From contig CAYPWF010000010.1 of NCBI GenBank assembly GCA_964414345.1, forward strand, positions 1-64,000: a stretch of 64,000 bases of DNA. The letters are read 5' to 3'. Positions within the stretch are counted from its first letter, which is position 1, and every line of letters starts with the position of its first letter. This stretch comes from Desulfocorpusculum sp964414345 (lineage in GTDB: Bacteria; Desulfobacterota; Desulfocorpusculales; Desulfocorpusculum). A program made the translations under genes and the position numbers. The notes under the pieces are model-generated. The model made no database searches. It was not told the DNA's origin and saw only the letters and a list, made by a program, of their open reading frames with translations. Shown here one piece after another: positions 42,688 through 52,085 of this stretch.

Positions 42688-43878
42688 ATGAGTGTGTTGC
42701 GAGTCATCTATGTAGACGCCTTCAGTGGAGCCAGCGGGGACATGATCCTGGGTGCCCTTTTGGATTTGGGAGTCCCCCTGGTGGCGATAGAAGAACCCCT
42801 TAAAAAACTCCCTATGGGTCAGTGGGGATTTAAGGTGGCAAGGGAGTCCCGTCACCACATACATGGCACCAGAGTGCATGTGGAGGTGTATCCCCAGGCT
42901 TATGAGCACACAACCTATGCTCAAATCAGGGAGATGTTGCTGGAGTCGGGCCTTCCCCAAGGGGTCAAGCAGAGAAGCTTAAGGATCTTCCATCAGTTGG
43001 CCGAAGCTGAAGCGCGTATCCATGAGAAAGCTCCAGAGCAGATAACCTTTCACGAGGTGGGGGCAGTTGACTCCATCGTGGACATAGTGGGCGCCGTGCT
43101 GGGCTTTGAGTGGCTAAACCCACAGAAGGTCTCGGTCTCAGCCCTTCCGTTGGGGAAAGGCTTTGTGCAGGCTCATCATGGCACATTGCCCGTGCCGGCC
43201 CCGGCAACTCTTGAGCTCCTAAGGGGCGTGCCCGTGTACCAAGGGGATGAGGAAGCCGAACTGGTCACTCCCACAGGGGCGGCCATTCTCAAAGAGGTGG
43301 CACAGGAGTTCGGAGTCATGCCCCACATGAAACCACAGAAGGTGGGCTACGGGGTGGGCTCAAGGGACCTGCCCCGAAGGCCCAATTTGCTGCGCATGAT
43401 CATGGGCGAGTCAGGGGTTTCGGGCCTGAGGGAGGACTGGGTCTTGGAGGCCAACATAGATGACATGAATCCAGAGTTTGTAGAGCACCTCATGGAGAGA
43501 CTTCTCGAGGCCGGGGCCCTGGATGTGGGTTGGTGTCCCATGGTGATGAAGAGAGGCAGGCCTGGAGGGCTTTTGAAGGTCTTGGTTGAAAGTGGAAACA
43601 GGGAGTTTGTGTCTGAGGTTATTTTGCGGGAGTCCACCTCCATTGGGCTCAGGGCGTATCAAGTGGAGCGTGAATGTCTGGAAAGACATTACGAGGAGGT
43701 TGAGACCCCTTGGGGGAAAGCCAGGGTGAAGGTTTGCTCTTGGGGGGAAAGGGTTCTAAATGCTCTTCCAGAGTACCAAGATTGCCGGGATATCGCCCTC
43801 GAGAGCAAAGTGCCTCTCAAGGAAGTCTACTTCCGCGCCCTTGCAGCCTATTATGGCAAGGCTGGGGCTGAATCTTGA
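42688..43878 (+). CDS. larC: Nickel-pincer cofactor biosynthesis protein LarC (nickel insertion)
   Basis: 396 residues, DUF111/LarC family. YVDAFSGASGDMILGALLDLG at the start, TFHEVGAVDSIVDIVGAVLG, the His-rich AHHGTLPVPAPATLELLRG and the C-terminal ferredoxin-like LarC2 part (VLEANIDDMNPEFVEHLMERL) are in one continuous frame. LarC installs nickel in the pincer cofactor of lactate racemase and relatives. No larA, larB or larE lies nearby. The stop overlaps the next gene (TTGA). Confidence 0.92.
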   Translation: MSVLRVIYVDAFSGASGDMILGALLDLGVPLVAIEEPLKKLPMGQWGFKVARESRHHIHGTRVHVEVYPQAYEHTTYAQIREMLLESGLPQGVKQRSLRIFHQLAEAEARIHEKAPEQITFHEVGAVDSIVDIVGAVLGFEWLNPQKVSVSALPLGKGFVQAHHGTLPVPAPATLELLRGVPVYQGDEEAELVTPTGAAILKEVAQEFGVMPHMKPQKVGYGVGSRDLPRRPNLLRMIMGESGVSGLREDWVLEANIDDMNPEFVEHLMERLLEAGALDVGWCPMVMKRGRPGGLLKVLVESGNREFVSEVILRESTSIGLRAYQVERECLERHYEEVETPWGKARVKVCSWGERVLNALPEYQDCRDIALESKVPLKEVYFRALAAYYGKAGAES

Positions 43879-44396
43879 GTTTGAGGCTGGGTTCCAATAT
43901 AAGCAGGAAAGTCCGCTTCAGGGGGCCGAAATGGGAGAACCTGGGGCTAAAGGTGGCCACTTTGGGAGCCTTGGGCAAGGTTCCTGTTGCCCCGGGCACA
44001 GTGGCCAGCGGCTTGGGGCTTCTAATTCACCTATTTCTCCAGGGACTTCCTGGGCCTTGGAAATGGGGGATCCTGGGGTTATTGGGGGTAATCGGCATCT
44101 GGTCCGCGGGATGCGCAGAGAGAGTCTTGGATAGGAAAGACCCCCCACAAGTTGTGATAGACGAGGTTCTGGGCATGACGGCTTCCTTGGCCGGACTGGG
44201 AACTGGTCTTCTGACACTGGGGGCCGCATTTGTGCTTTTCAGAATACTGGATGTGCTTAAACCTCCTCCCATAAGAGAGGTGGAAACCATTCTTCCGGGC
44301 GGCTGGGCAGTGGTAGGGGACGACCTGGCAGCAGCCGTGGGGGTGCAGCTGCTCCTGCGCGTTTTGGGGGCCTTTTGGCCCCTGCTTGTTCACTGA
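43875..44396 (+). CDS. pgpA: Phosphatidylglycerophosphatase A
   Basis: About 173 residues. Membrane enzyme that dephosphorylates phosphatidylglycerophosphate in phosphatidylglycerol synthesis. PVAPGTVASGLG, VVIDEVLGM (catalytic acidic motif), FRILDVLKPPPIREVE and GWAVVGDDLAAAV match the family; several TM helices are predicted. No ATG fits; TTG 43875 (overlapping the larC stop) or TTG 43881 are candidates, so the start is uncertain. Confidence 0.85.
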   Translation: MSLRLGSNISRKVRFRGPKWENLGLKVATLGALGKVPVAPGTVASGLGLLIHLFLQGLPGPWKWGILGLLGVIGIWSAGCAERVLDRKDPPQVVIDEVLGMTASLAGLGTGLLTLGAAFVLFRILDVLKPPPIREVETILPGGWAVVGDDLAAAVGVQLLLRVLGAFWPLLVH

Positions 44397-44417
44397 TTAA
44401 AGAAAACGGGGGTTTTC

Positions 44418-45743
44418 ATGGCCGAGGGAATTGCACAAGGCAAAACAACCGGTCTTACAGGGCAGAGTCTCTGCCCTCCCATAGAGGTAATAACTATAGG
44501 GGACGAGATCCTCTCCGGGAGCATAGTGGATACCAACTCGGCCATGATAGCCCGGAAACTGGGTTCCGTGGGTTTGGAGCTTCGACACATGAGCTCTGTG
44601 GGAGACGATCCTCAGGAGATAATCAGAGAGCTTCGGGAGGCGGCTGCAAGAGCTCGAGCGGTGATCGTCACAGGAGGTCTGGGTCCCACCCAGGATGACC
44701 GTACCGCCTTTGCGGCCGCCCAGGCCTTTGGAGTGGATTTGGTCCTCCATGAGGAAACCCTTGAGAAACTGAGGAATTTCTTTGCCAACCTGGGCCTAGA
44801 GATGACTCGGAACAACGAACGCCAGGCCTGGATGCCACAGGGTTCCACGGTAGTTCCAAACCCCATGGGTACGGCTCCGGGCTTTGCCTTGAGACATGGG
44901 GAGTGCCTGCTCATCTTCTTACCTGGGGTCCCCAGGGAACTGGAAAGGATGCTGGAGGAGAGCGTGACGGCCATGCTGCTGGAGCACTGCGGCTCGGGAT
45001 TCCAGGTCAGTTCGCGCACTCTCAAGATCTTCGGCCTCTCAGAGGCCAAGATCGATCAGATGGTCAAGGGGGCCCTGGAGGGTTTGGAAGGGGTCAGTCT
45101 GGCATCCTTACCCCATTATCCTGAAAACAGGCTCAGGATCACTGTCAGGGGGAAAGATCCCGCAGACGTGTCAGTCACCCTGGAGAGGGCCGAGACCTAT
45201 CTCAGGGAAAAGGTTGGGCCCTGGGTATACGGGGTGGATGAGGAGGAAATGGAAAATGTTGTGGTGCGCCTTCTGGGGGAAAAGGGGTTTGTTCTGGCCC
45301 TGGCGGAATCTTGCACCGGGGGGCTCATAGCCCACAGGCTCACAAACGTGGCTGGAGCCTCCTTGGTTTTGAGCAGGGCTTATGTCCCTTACAGCCTGGA
45401 GGCCAAAGAGGAAATGGGAGTCCCAGGGGACCTCTTGAGGGAACGTGGGGCGGTTTCAGCCCAGGTGGCCGAGGCCATGGCCCTGGCAGCGGTCTCAAGC
45501 TCAAGGGCGGATATAGGAGTCTCTACAACAGGGGTGGCAGGTCCCACAGGGGGTACAGAGGAGCATCCTGTGGGTACTGTTTTCATGGGATTGGCAGCAG
45601 GCGGGAAAACCTGGAGCCAGAGGTTCCGCTTTCGAGGGGGCAGAGGGAACGTAAAGACTCTGGCCTCGGCCGTGGCCCTGGACTGGCTCAGGAGGTTCCT
45701 TTTGGGAGAAGACCCGGCTCGCTATACAGTGCCTTGGAGGTGA
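44418..45743 (+). CDS. cinA: CinA-like competence/damage protein (nicotinamide-nucleotide amidase)
   Basis: 441 residues: an N-terminal molybdopterin-binding-like domain (VITIGDEILSGSIVDTNSAM and GGLGPTQDDRT), a middle linker, and a C-terminal PncC-type amidase domain (ALAESCTGGLIAHRLTNVAG, VAGPTGGTEEHPVGTV). The family deamidates NMN and hydrolyses ADP-ribose. It is often adjacent to recA, as it is here with thpR between. Confidence 0.94.
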   Translation: MAEGIAQGKTTGLTGQSLCPPIEVITIGDEILSGSIVDTNSAMIARKLGSVGLELRHMSSVGDDPQEIIRELREAAARARAVIVTGGLGPTQDDRTAFAAAQAFGVDLVLHEETLEKLRNFFANLGLEMTRNNERQAWMPQGSTVVPNPMGTAPGFALRHGECLLIFLPGVPRELERMLEESVTAMLLEHCGSGFQVSSRTLKIFGLSEAKIDQMVKGALEGLEGVSLASLPHYPENRLRITVRGKDPADVSVTLERAETYLREKVGPWVYGVDEEEMENVVVRLLGEKGFVLALAESCTGGLIAHRLTNVAGASLVLSRAYVPYSLEAKEEMGVPGDLLRERGAVSAQVAEAMALAAVSSSRADIGVSTTGVAGPTGGTEEHPVGTVFMGLAAGGKTWSQRFRFRGGRGNVKTLASAVALDWLRRFLLGEDPARYTVPWR

Positions 45744-45752
45744 ATCGGTAAG

Positions 45753-46352
45753 GTGCGCTCTTTTGTTGCAGTGGAGCTCCCAGATGAGCTCAGAGGTTCC
45801 CTGAGCAGGATTTTGGATGAGCTTCGCCCATGCGGCGCGGATGTAAAATGGGTGAGACCTGAGGCAGTGCACCTTACCCTCAAGTTCCTGGGTGAGATAC
45901 AGCCTGAGCAGGTGGAGGAGATCCGTCTGGCAGTTCAAGAAGTGGCCGGCCGCCACGGACCTTTCAAGATGGAGGCCAGGGGGCTTGGGTGCTTTCCCAG
46001 GCTGGAGCAACCCAGGGTTGTGTGGCTAGGCCTTGAGGGAGAAAAGTGGAAACTGGAGGCCCTTCAGAGGGAGGTACAGACAGCCCTTACTGAGCTAGGG
46101 TTCCCAAAGGAGGAGAGGCCTTTCAGACCGCACCTTACCTTGGGGCGTGTAAGGTCGCCCAAAGCACGCCTGGCTTTGGTCCAGAGGATAAAGAATCTGG
46201 AGGGGATCCAGGGGGGTGAGCTGGTGGTGGGCTCGGTGGCGCTTTTCAAAAGCCAGCTTCTGCCCTCTGGGGCACGTTATACAAAGCTTTGGGAGGAGAG
46301 ACTTTCCCTTCCAGGCACGCAAAACACCCTCTCAGGGCCAGGTTCCGTTTGA
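45753..46352 (+). CDS. thpR: RNA 2',3'-cyclic phosphodiesterase (LigT/ThpR)
   Basis: 199-residue two-histidine phosphoesterase with both HxTx motifs (HLTLKFLG and HLTLGRV) and the N-terminal VRSFVAVELPDEL. GTG 45753 is the start; GGTAAGG lies just upstream, 9 bp after the cinA stop. Family length is usually about 180-190. Confidence 0.93.
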   Translation: MRSFVAVELPDELRGSLSRILDELRPCGADVKWVRPEAVHLTLKFLGEIQPEQVEEIRLAVQEVAGRHGPFKMEARGLGCFPRLEQPRVVWLGLEGEKWKLEALQREVQTALTELGFPKEERPFRPHLTLGRVRSPKARLALVQRIKNLEGIQGGELVVGSVALFKSQLLPSGARYTKLWEERLSLPGTQNTLSGPGSV

Positions 46353-46390
46353 GAGGAGCAAAGGTTAACATAGAGCAAAGGAGGTCTGTC

Positions 46391-47413
46391 ATGGACCTGG
46401 AGAAACAAAAAGAGAGGGCCCTGGATTTGGCCGTGGCCCAGATCGAGAAGCAGTTCGGCAAGGGCTCCATAATGCGCCTTGGGGCTGGAGGCCCTCTCCA
46501 AGACGTACGGGTAATTCCCACCGGCTCCCTGAGCTTGGATTTGGCTCTGGGAGTGGGAGGCATCCCAAGGGGGAGGGTTACCGAGATCTACGGGCCGGAG
46601 GCCTCTGGAAAGACCACCTTGGCTTTGCATCTGGTGGCTGAAGCCCAGAAGGCAGGGGGTGTGGCCTCTTTTATAGACGCCGAGCACGCTTTGGACGTCC
46701 ACTATGCCAGAAAGCTCGGGGTGAATACCGATGAGCTGCTCATCAGCCAGCCCGACACAGGGGAACAAGCCCTTGAAATTGCCGAGATACTGGTCAGAAG
46801 TGGTGCAGTGGATGTGCTTGTGGTGGACTCTGTGGCTGCCCTGGCCCCCAGAGCCGAGATAGAGGGGGAGATGGGTGATGCCCATGTGGGGCTTCAGGCC
46901 AGGCTCATGTCCCAGGCTCTAAGGAAACTTACGGCCGCCATAAGCAAGTCCCAAACGGCGGTGGTGTTCATAAACCAGATACGCATGAAGATCGGGGTGA
47001 TGTTCGGGAATCCTGAGACCACCACTGGAGGCACAGCACTGAAGTTTTACGCTTCGGTGCGTCTGGACATCCGCAGGGTCGGGGCCATAAAAGAGGGCCA
47101 GGAGGTGGTGGGCAGCAGGACCCGGGTAAAGGTGGTGAAAAACAAGATTGCACCTCCTTTCAAGGAGGTGGAATTCGATATCCTTTACGGCCAGGGGATC
47201 TCAAGGGAAGGGGATGTCTTGGATCTGGCCACTGAGCGAGGCATAGTGGAGCGCACCGGCACTTGGTACTCATATAAGGGAGAACGCTTGGGCCAGGGAA
47301 GGGAAAACGCCAAAGCTTTCCTTAGGGAACACCCTGAGACGCTCAAGAACATGGAGGCCGAGCTCATTGCCAGCGCGGGGCTCCAGGCTGCCCGCGCCGA
47401 AAAGGAGGGCTGA
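46391..47413 (+). CDS. recA: Recombinase RecA
   Basis: 340 residues: Walker A GPEASGKT (68-75), Walker B VLVVDSVAAL, and L1/L2 loops including FGNPETTTGGTALKFYASVR. Homologous recombination and SOS co-protease. ATG 46391 follows AAAGGAGG; the open frame begins earlier inside thpR, but that part is not taken. I see no convincing SOS box in the 38-bp gap. Confidence 0.98.
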   Translation: MDLEKQKERALDLAVAQIEKQFGKGSIMRLGAGGPLQDVRVIPTGSLSLDLALGVGGIPRGRVTEIYGPEASGKTTLALHLVAEAQKAGGVASFIDAEHALDVHYARKLGVNTDELLISQPDTGEQALEIAEILVRSGAVDVLVVDSVAALAPRAEIEGEMGDAHVGLQARLMSQALRKLTAAISKSQTAVVFINQIRMKIGVMFGNPETTTGGTALKFYASVRLDIRRVGAIKEGQEVVGSRTRVKVVKNKIAPPFKEVEFDILYGQGISREGDVLDLATERGIVERTGTWYSYKGERLGQGRENAKAFLREHPETLKNMEAELIASAGLQAARAEKEG

Positions 47414-47417
47414 TTCC

Positions 47418-48554
47418 ATGGTAGACCTCAAGCGAATACTCACCCTTGCCGTCCAAAGAGGCGCCTCGGACGTGCACATGAAGGTGGGGCTTCCTCCCGT
47501 GCTTAGAATCCACGGCAAATTGGTCCCTGTAACAGGGGAAAAACGGCTCATGCCAGAAGACACCAGGGACATAGCCTTTTCCATTATGGGGGAAAGGCAG
47601 AAGGAGAAGTTCCGGGTCAGCAACGAGGTGGATCTGGCCTACGGGATTTCAGGTCTTGGAAGATTCAGGGTAAACATCTTCTCCCAGAGGGACTCCATCG
47701 GTATGGTGCTTCGGACCATATCGGTGAACCCCCCCACGGTTGCCGAGCTGAACCTGCCTGAGGTGATAGAGAAGATAGCCATGGAGCCCAGAGGGCTGGT
47801 CCTGGTGACAGGCACCACCGGAAGCGGTAAATCCACCACCCTGGCAGCCATGGTGAACCACATAAACAGCAACCGCAACTGCCATATCATCACCATAGAG
47901 GACCCCATAGAGTTCCTGCACAGGGACAAGAAAGCCATAATTAACCAAAGGGAGGTGGGGCAAGACACCCAGACCTTTGCCACGGCTCTCAGAGTGGCCC
48001 TCAGGCAGGACCCCGACGTGATACTGGTGGGGGAAATGAGGGATTTTGAGACCATCGAGACCGCTATACTGGCTGCAGAGACAGGACACTTGGTGCTAAG
48101 CACCTTGCACACCCTGGACGCCCAGGAAACAGTAAACCGTATTGTGGCCGTGTTCCCTTTCCAGCAGCAGAAGCAGATCAGGCTCCAGCTTGCCACTATC
48201 CTAAAAGGGGTGATATCCCAAAGGTTGGTCTCTAGGGCCGATGGTCAAGGAAGGCTTCCGGCTGTGGAAGTGATGGTCTCAACGGCCCGCGTGAGGGAAT
48301 GCATAGCCGAAGAGTTGAAAACCAGGGAGCTTCACGACGCCATTTCCCAGGGCTACTCCACCTATGGAATGCAGACATTCGACCAGTCTCTCATGGACTT
48401 GTTTAGAAGGGGTTTGATCACCTACGAGGAGGCCCTTAGAAACGCCACAAATCCGGACGACTTCGCCCTTAAGGTGAGCGGCATTTCGGGCACTAGTGAG
48501 GCAAGGTGGCAGACAGAGGAAGAAGCGCAGGAGGTGAAGCTCAAGTTCGAGTGA
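47418..48554 (+). CDS. pilT: Type IV pilus retraction ATPase PilT
   Basis: 378-residue hexameric secretion-type ATPase: an N-terminal PAS-like domain (RGASDVHMKVGLPPVLRIHG), Walker A GTTGSGKST (132-140), Asp box, Walker B (DPDVILVGEMRD) and the PilT motif AETGHLVLSTLHT. It drives pilus retraction. ATG 47418 follows AAAGGAGGG, 4 bp after recA. No other pilus gene is in the window. Confidence 0.95.
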   Translation: MVDLKRILTLAVQRGASDVHMKVGLPPVLRIHGKLVPVTGEKRLMPEDTRDIAFSIMGERQKEKFRVSNEVDLAYGISGLGRFRVNIFSQRDSIGMVLRTISVNPPTVAELNLPEVIEKIAMEPRGLVLVTGTTGSGKSTTLAAMVNHINSNRNCHIITIEDPIEFLHRDKKAIINQREVGQDTQTFATALRVALRQDPDVILVGEMRDFETIETAILAAETGHLVLSTLHTLDAQETVNRIVAVFPFQQQKQIRLQLATILKGVISQRLVSRADGQGRLPAVEVMVSTARVRECIAEELKTRELHDAISQGYSTYGMQTFDQSLMDLFRRGLITYEEALRNATNPDDFALKVSGISGTSEARWQTEEEAQEVKLKFE

Positions 48555-49093
48555 ACCCATCTTTTCCAAAGGAAGCCAGACAAGCCCTTGGAGCTGCCCT
48601 CAGGTACCTGGCCGCAAGGGACCGCACCAGGCACGAGGTGAGATGTTACCTAAGGAAAAAGGGGTTCTCGGATCAGGCGGCCCTGGAGGCCATAGAGAAG
48701 CTTGGGGGGTGGGGCTACCTGGACGACCAAAGGGTGGCTCTCAATTGGGCCAGAACAAAAATGCAGGTGGCCCTCTGGGGGCGCGCCAGAGTGACAGCCG
48801 GGCTTGAGAGAAGGGGTGTGGAAAGGCAGAGCATCGAGGAGCTCTTCCACCTCCTGGAGCAAGAGTTCTCTGATCAGGATTTGGCCTTGAGGGCGGCCAA
48901 GAAGTACATTCGGACCCATCCAAGGGCCGGATCGGCCCTGACTCGCCGCCTCGCCGCTTATCTGTCCAGAAGAGGTTTTGCCCCTGAGACCATCAGGCGG
49001 CTTTTGGTGGAGGAGCTTGGGCCTGATTTGGGGGGAGAGGGTTTGGACAGGGAAGGTCTCTCCCGCAAAAAACCGCAAGGGGACTCATGCTGA
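48551..49093 (+). CDS. recX: Regulatory protein RecX
   Basis: 180 residues of three-helix repeats (ARDRTRHEVRCYLRKKGFSD, WGYLDDQRVALNWARTK) typical of RecX, an inhibitor of RecA filaments. GTG 48551 overlaps the pilT stop (GTGA); an ATG at 48506 in the same frame would overlap pilT by 49 bp. pilT separates it from recA. Confidence 0.87.
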   Translation: MNPSFPKEARQALGAALRYLAARDRTRHEVRCYLRKKGFSDQAALEAIEKLGGWGYLDDQRVALNWARTKMQVALWGRARVTAGLERRGVERQSIEELFHLLEQEFSDQDLALRAAKKYIRTHPRAGSALTRRLAAYLSRRGFAPETIRRLLVEELGPDLGGEGLDREGLSRKKPQGDSC

Positions 49094-49094
49094 G

Positions 49095-51758
49095 ATGAAG
49101 GGACGTGATATTCGACTTTTTTTCCTTGAGTTCTTCAGGACTCGGGGCCACACGGTGGTGCCCAGTTCCTCCCTGGTACCTAAGGAGGACCCCTCTTTGC
49201 TTTTCACCAATGCAGGGATGGTGCAATTCAAAAAGGTTTTCCTTGGGGAGGAGAAACGTGATTACTCGAGGGCAGCCAGTTCCCAGAAGTGTGTTCGGGC
49301 AGGTGGGAAGCACAATGACTTAGAAAACGTGGGTTGGACCGCCCGTCATCACACCTTCTTCGAGATGCTGGGGAATTTCTCCTTCGGGGATTATTTCAAA
49401 GAAGGGGCTATCCAGATGGCCTGGGAGCTCCTGGTGGGGGAGCTGGGGCTTGCTCCTGAGAAACTTTTTGCAACCATCCATGAAGGGGATGGGGGAATGG
49501 GACTCGGGCCTGACGAGGAGGCCAGGCAGATCTGGCTCAGATATTTGCCTGCCCAAAGAATAGTGGCCTGCCCTACCAAGGACAATTTCTGGCAAATGGG
49601 GGACACCGGGCCTTGCGGGCCCTGCTCCGAGATCGTGATAGACCAAGGGCCTCAGGTGGGCTGTGGAAAGCCCCAGTGCCGGGTGGGATGCGATTGCGAC
49701 CGTTTCTTGGAACTGTGGAATCTGGTCTTCATGCAGTACAGCAGGGACGAAAAAGGCGTTCTTACTCCTCTCCCCCGCCCCAGCATAGACACAGGGATGG
49801 GCCTGGAGCGAATAACAGCGGTGTTGCAGGGAAAACTCAGCAATTATGATACGGATCTCTTCCAGCCTCTGATTCGATTCATGGAGGAGCTCTCGGGAAG
49901 GCATTACGGCAAGGAGCCCAGGGCGGACGTCTCCATGAGAGTGGCGGCCGATCATGCCAGGGGGGTGACTTTTCTCATCGGGGACGGGGTAATCCCCTCC
50001 AATGAGGGGCGGGGCTATGTGCTGCGCCGGATCATCAGAAGGGCTGCTCGCCACGGAAGACTTTTGGGGCTCCAGGAGCCTTTTCTATACAAGGCCTCCC
50101 AACTGGTGGTAGAGGAGATGCGGGAGGCCTTTCCAGAGCTGGCACAAAGAAAAGCGGCCATTGAGCAGATAATCCTCAAAGAGGAGGAGCGTTTTGCAGA
50201 GACCCTGGACAAGGGGCTCAGGCTCCTGGAAGAGGAGACTTCCCGTCTTAAGGCTCGGGGTATAGGTGTGTTGCCAGGGGATATGGTCTTCAAACTTTAC
50301 GACACGTACGGATTCCCTGTGGATTTGACAGCGGACGTGGTCAAGGAAGAGGGCCTGGAAATAGATTCCCAAGGGTTTGAAAAGGCCATGGCTGAGCAGC
50401 GCAGGCGGGCCAGGGCGGCCTGGGCCGGATCCGGGGAGGAGGAGATCCCCGAGTCATACAGAAAGCTGGTTTCCAGGGGGATAACCAGCAGTTTCGTGGG
50501 TTACGATTCCCTTGTGGTGAAAAGCCGGGTGAGGGCTTTGCTGAGGGAGGGCCGGGAGGTGGAGCTTGCCCGGCAGGGGGAAAGGGTGGAGGTGATCACA
50601 GAGGAGACTCCTTTTTACGGGGAGTCAGGTGGGCAGGTGGGAGACAAGGGGCTCATTTCAGGGCCTGGATTGAAACTTCAGGTGCAGGAGACTCTCAGAC
50701 CGCTGCCTGAGCTCACGGTGCATGTGGGAACAGTCCTGGAGGGAGCCCTGGGCGTGGGCCAGGAGGTGGAGCTGCGGGTGGACGAGGAGCTCAGGTGGGA
50801 TACCGCAAGGAACCACAGCGCCACTCATGTCCTGCAGGCTGCTTTGCGGGAGATACTTGGAGAGGTGGTGCATCAGTCTGGCTCAAGGGTGACTCCGGAG
50901 GGTTTCCGTTTTGATTACACCTATTCCTCGGGGGTGAGTTGGGAGGAATTGAGAGAGGTGGAGCGGCTGGTAAACCAGAGGATCAGGCAGAACGCCCAGG
51001 TGAGGGTGATCCTAATGCCTTACCAGGAGGCCCTAAAGACAGGGGCCATGGCTCTATTCGATGAGAAGTACGGAGAGACCGTGAGATTGGTGGAGATGGG
51101 GGATTTCTCAAGAGAGCTTTGCGGAGGCACCCACGTGCATCGCACAGGGGATGTGGGTTTCTTCAAGATCCTCAGCGACAGGAGCATCTCAGCCGACACC
51201 CGAAGAATAGAGGCTGTCACTGGAAGGGCCGCAGTTGAGCTGGTCCAGAAAACCGAAACCACTCTTCAGGAGCTGGCGGAACTTCTAAAAGCTACCCCGG
51301 AAGAGCTCAAGGATAAGGCCCGCAGACTTGTGGATCGCCAAAAGGAACTGGAAAAAGAGGTGAGGGCCCTCAAGGCTTGTGCCGCTGCAGGAGGCTCTGC
51401 GGATCTGCTATCCCAGGCCAGGGAGGTGGCTGGAATAAAGGTTTTGTGCGCAGAGGTGGATTTGAATGACCCCAAGGCCATGGGCCAGATGGGGGATCAA
51501 CTAAGGGACAGACTGGGCTCCGGCATAGTGCTTCTGGGCTCAAGAAGCGGGCCCAAGGCGAGTCTCACCATATCGGTCTCCAAGGACTTGCAAGAACGCT
51601 TCCCTGCAGGGGAACTCATGAGAGAGGTGGCAGAACTTCTGGGAGGAAAAGGAGGGGGGAGAGCCCATTTCGCTCAAGGAGGGGGCCCGTACAAAGAAAG
51701 ACTTCCCCAAGCCTTGGAAAGGCTAAGAGAAATCCTCCTGAAGAAGGTCTCTGGGTGA
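49095..51758 (+). CDS. alaS: Alanyl-tRNA synthetase
   Basis: 887 residues. Class II catalytic core (HHTFFEMLGNFSFGDYF), a Cys-rich stretch CGKPQCRVGCDCDR, tRNA recognition domain, editing domain with HSATHVLQ and CGGTHVHRTG zinc/editing residues, and a C-terminal DHHA1 domain (GGKGGGRAHFAQGGGP). ATG 49095 (MKGRDIRLFFLEFF) is the usual family start; the frame opens earlier at 48978 inside recX. Confidence 0.97.
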   Translation: MKGRDIRLFFLEFFRTRGHTVVPSSSLVPKEDPSLLFTNAGMVQFKKVFLGEEKRDYSRAASSQKCVRAGGKHNDLENVGWTARHHTFFEMLGNFSFGDYFKEGAIQMAWELLVGELGLAPEKLFATIHEGDGGMGLGPDEEARQIWLRYLPAQRIVACPTKDNFWQMGDTGPCGPCSEIVIDQGPQVGCGKPQCRVGCDCDRFLELWNLVFMQYSRDEKGVLTPLPRPSIDTGMGLERITAVLQGKLSNYDTDLFQPLIRFMEELSGRHYGKEPRADVSMRVAADHARGVTFLIGDGVIPSNEGRGYVLRRIIRRAARHGRLLGLQEPFLYKASQLVVEEMREAFPELAQRKAAIEQIILKEEERFAETLDKGLRLLEEETSRLKARGIGVLPGDMVFKLYDTYGFPVDLTADVVKEEGLEIDSQGFEKAMAEQRRRARAAWAGSGEEEIPESYRKLVSRGITSSFVGYDSLVVKSRVRALLREGREVELARQGERVEVITEETPFYGESGGQVGDKGLISGPGLKLQVQETLRPLPELTVHVGTVLEGALGVGQEVELRVDEELRWDTARNHSATHVLQAALREILGEVVHQSGSRVTPEGFRFDYTYSSGVSWEELREVERLVNQRIRQNAQVRVILMPYQEALKTGAMALFDEKYGETVRLVEMGDFSRELCGGTHVHRTGDVGFFKILSDRSISADTRRIEAVTGRAAVELVQKTETTLQELAELLKATPEELKDKARRLVDRQKELEKEVRALKACAAAGGSADLLSQAREVAGIKVLCAEVDLNDPKAMGQMGDQLRDRLGSGIVLLGSRSGPKASLTISVSKDLQERFPAGELMREVAELLGGKGGGRAHFAQGGGPYKERLPQALERLREILLKKVSG

Positions 51759-51778
51759 GCTTGGCGGCCCTCCAGGCC

Positions 51779-51976
51779 TAACCCGGATTATTCTCCAAAG
51801 CCCGCGACTTTGGGGGCTCAAGCCCCCAAGCCCCCGATACACTTCGACATATTCCGACTCAAACCAGGACCAGCTCTGAAGAGGAAAACAATAGTAATGT
51901 TGAGTGCATACTAGTTTAACCAAGCATGTCATTGAGATAGCCCGCATTATGCACTGATCGTGAATAATGCGGGCTA
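51779..51976 (-). repeat. 198-bp intergenic repeat, copy I (full length, minus)
   Basis: Starts TAACCCGGATTATTC, ends GAATAATGCGGGCTA. It includes a perfect 13-bp palindromic arm pair at 51938-51976 (TAGCCCGCATTAT / ATAATGCGGGCTA) and the GGGGGCTCAAGCCCCC hairpin. It occupies most of the 327-bp gap between the convergent alaS and PocR-domain genes. Confidence 0.9.
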
Positions 51977-52085
51977 ATCTATTTCAGCATGCTCGGGTTT
52001 GAACTCAGGCAAGTCCTGGATTAAAAAATCAGGCCCTTTTTGACCCTCAAGGGATTTTCCCTGGACATTTTGAATTTGCACAGCA

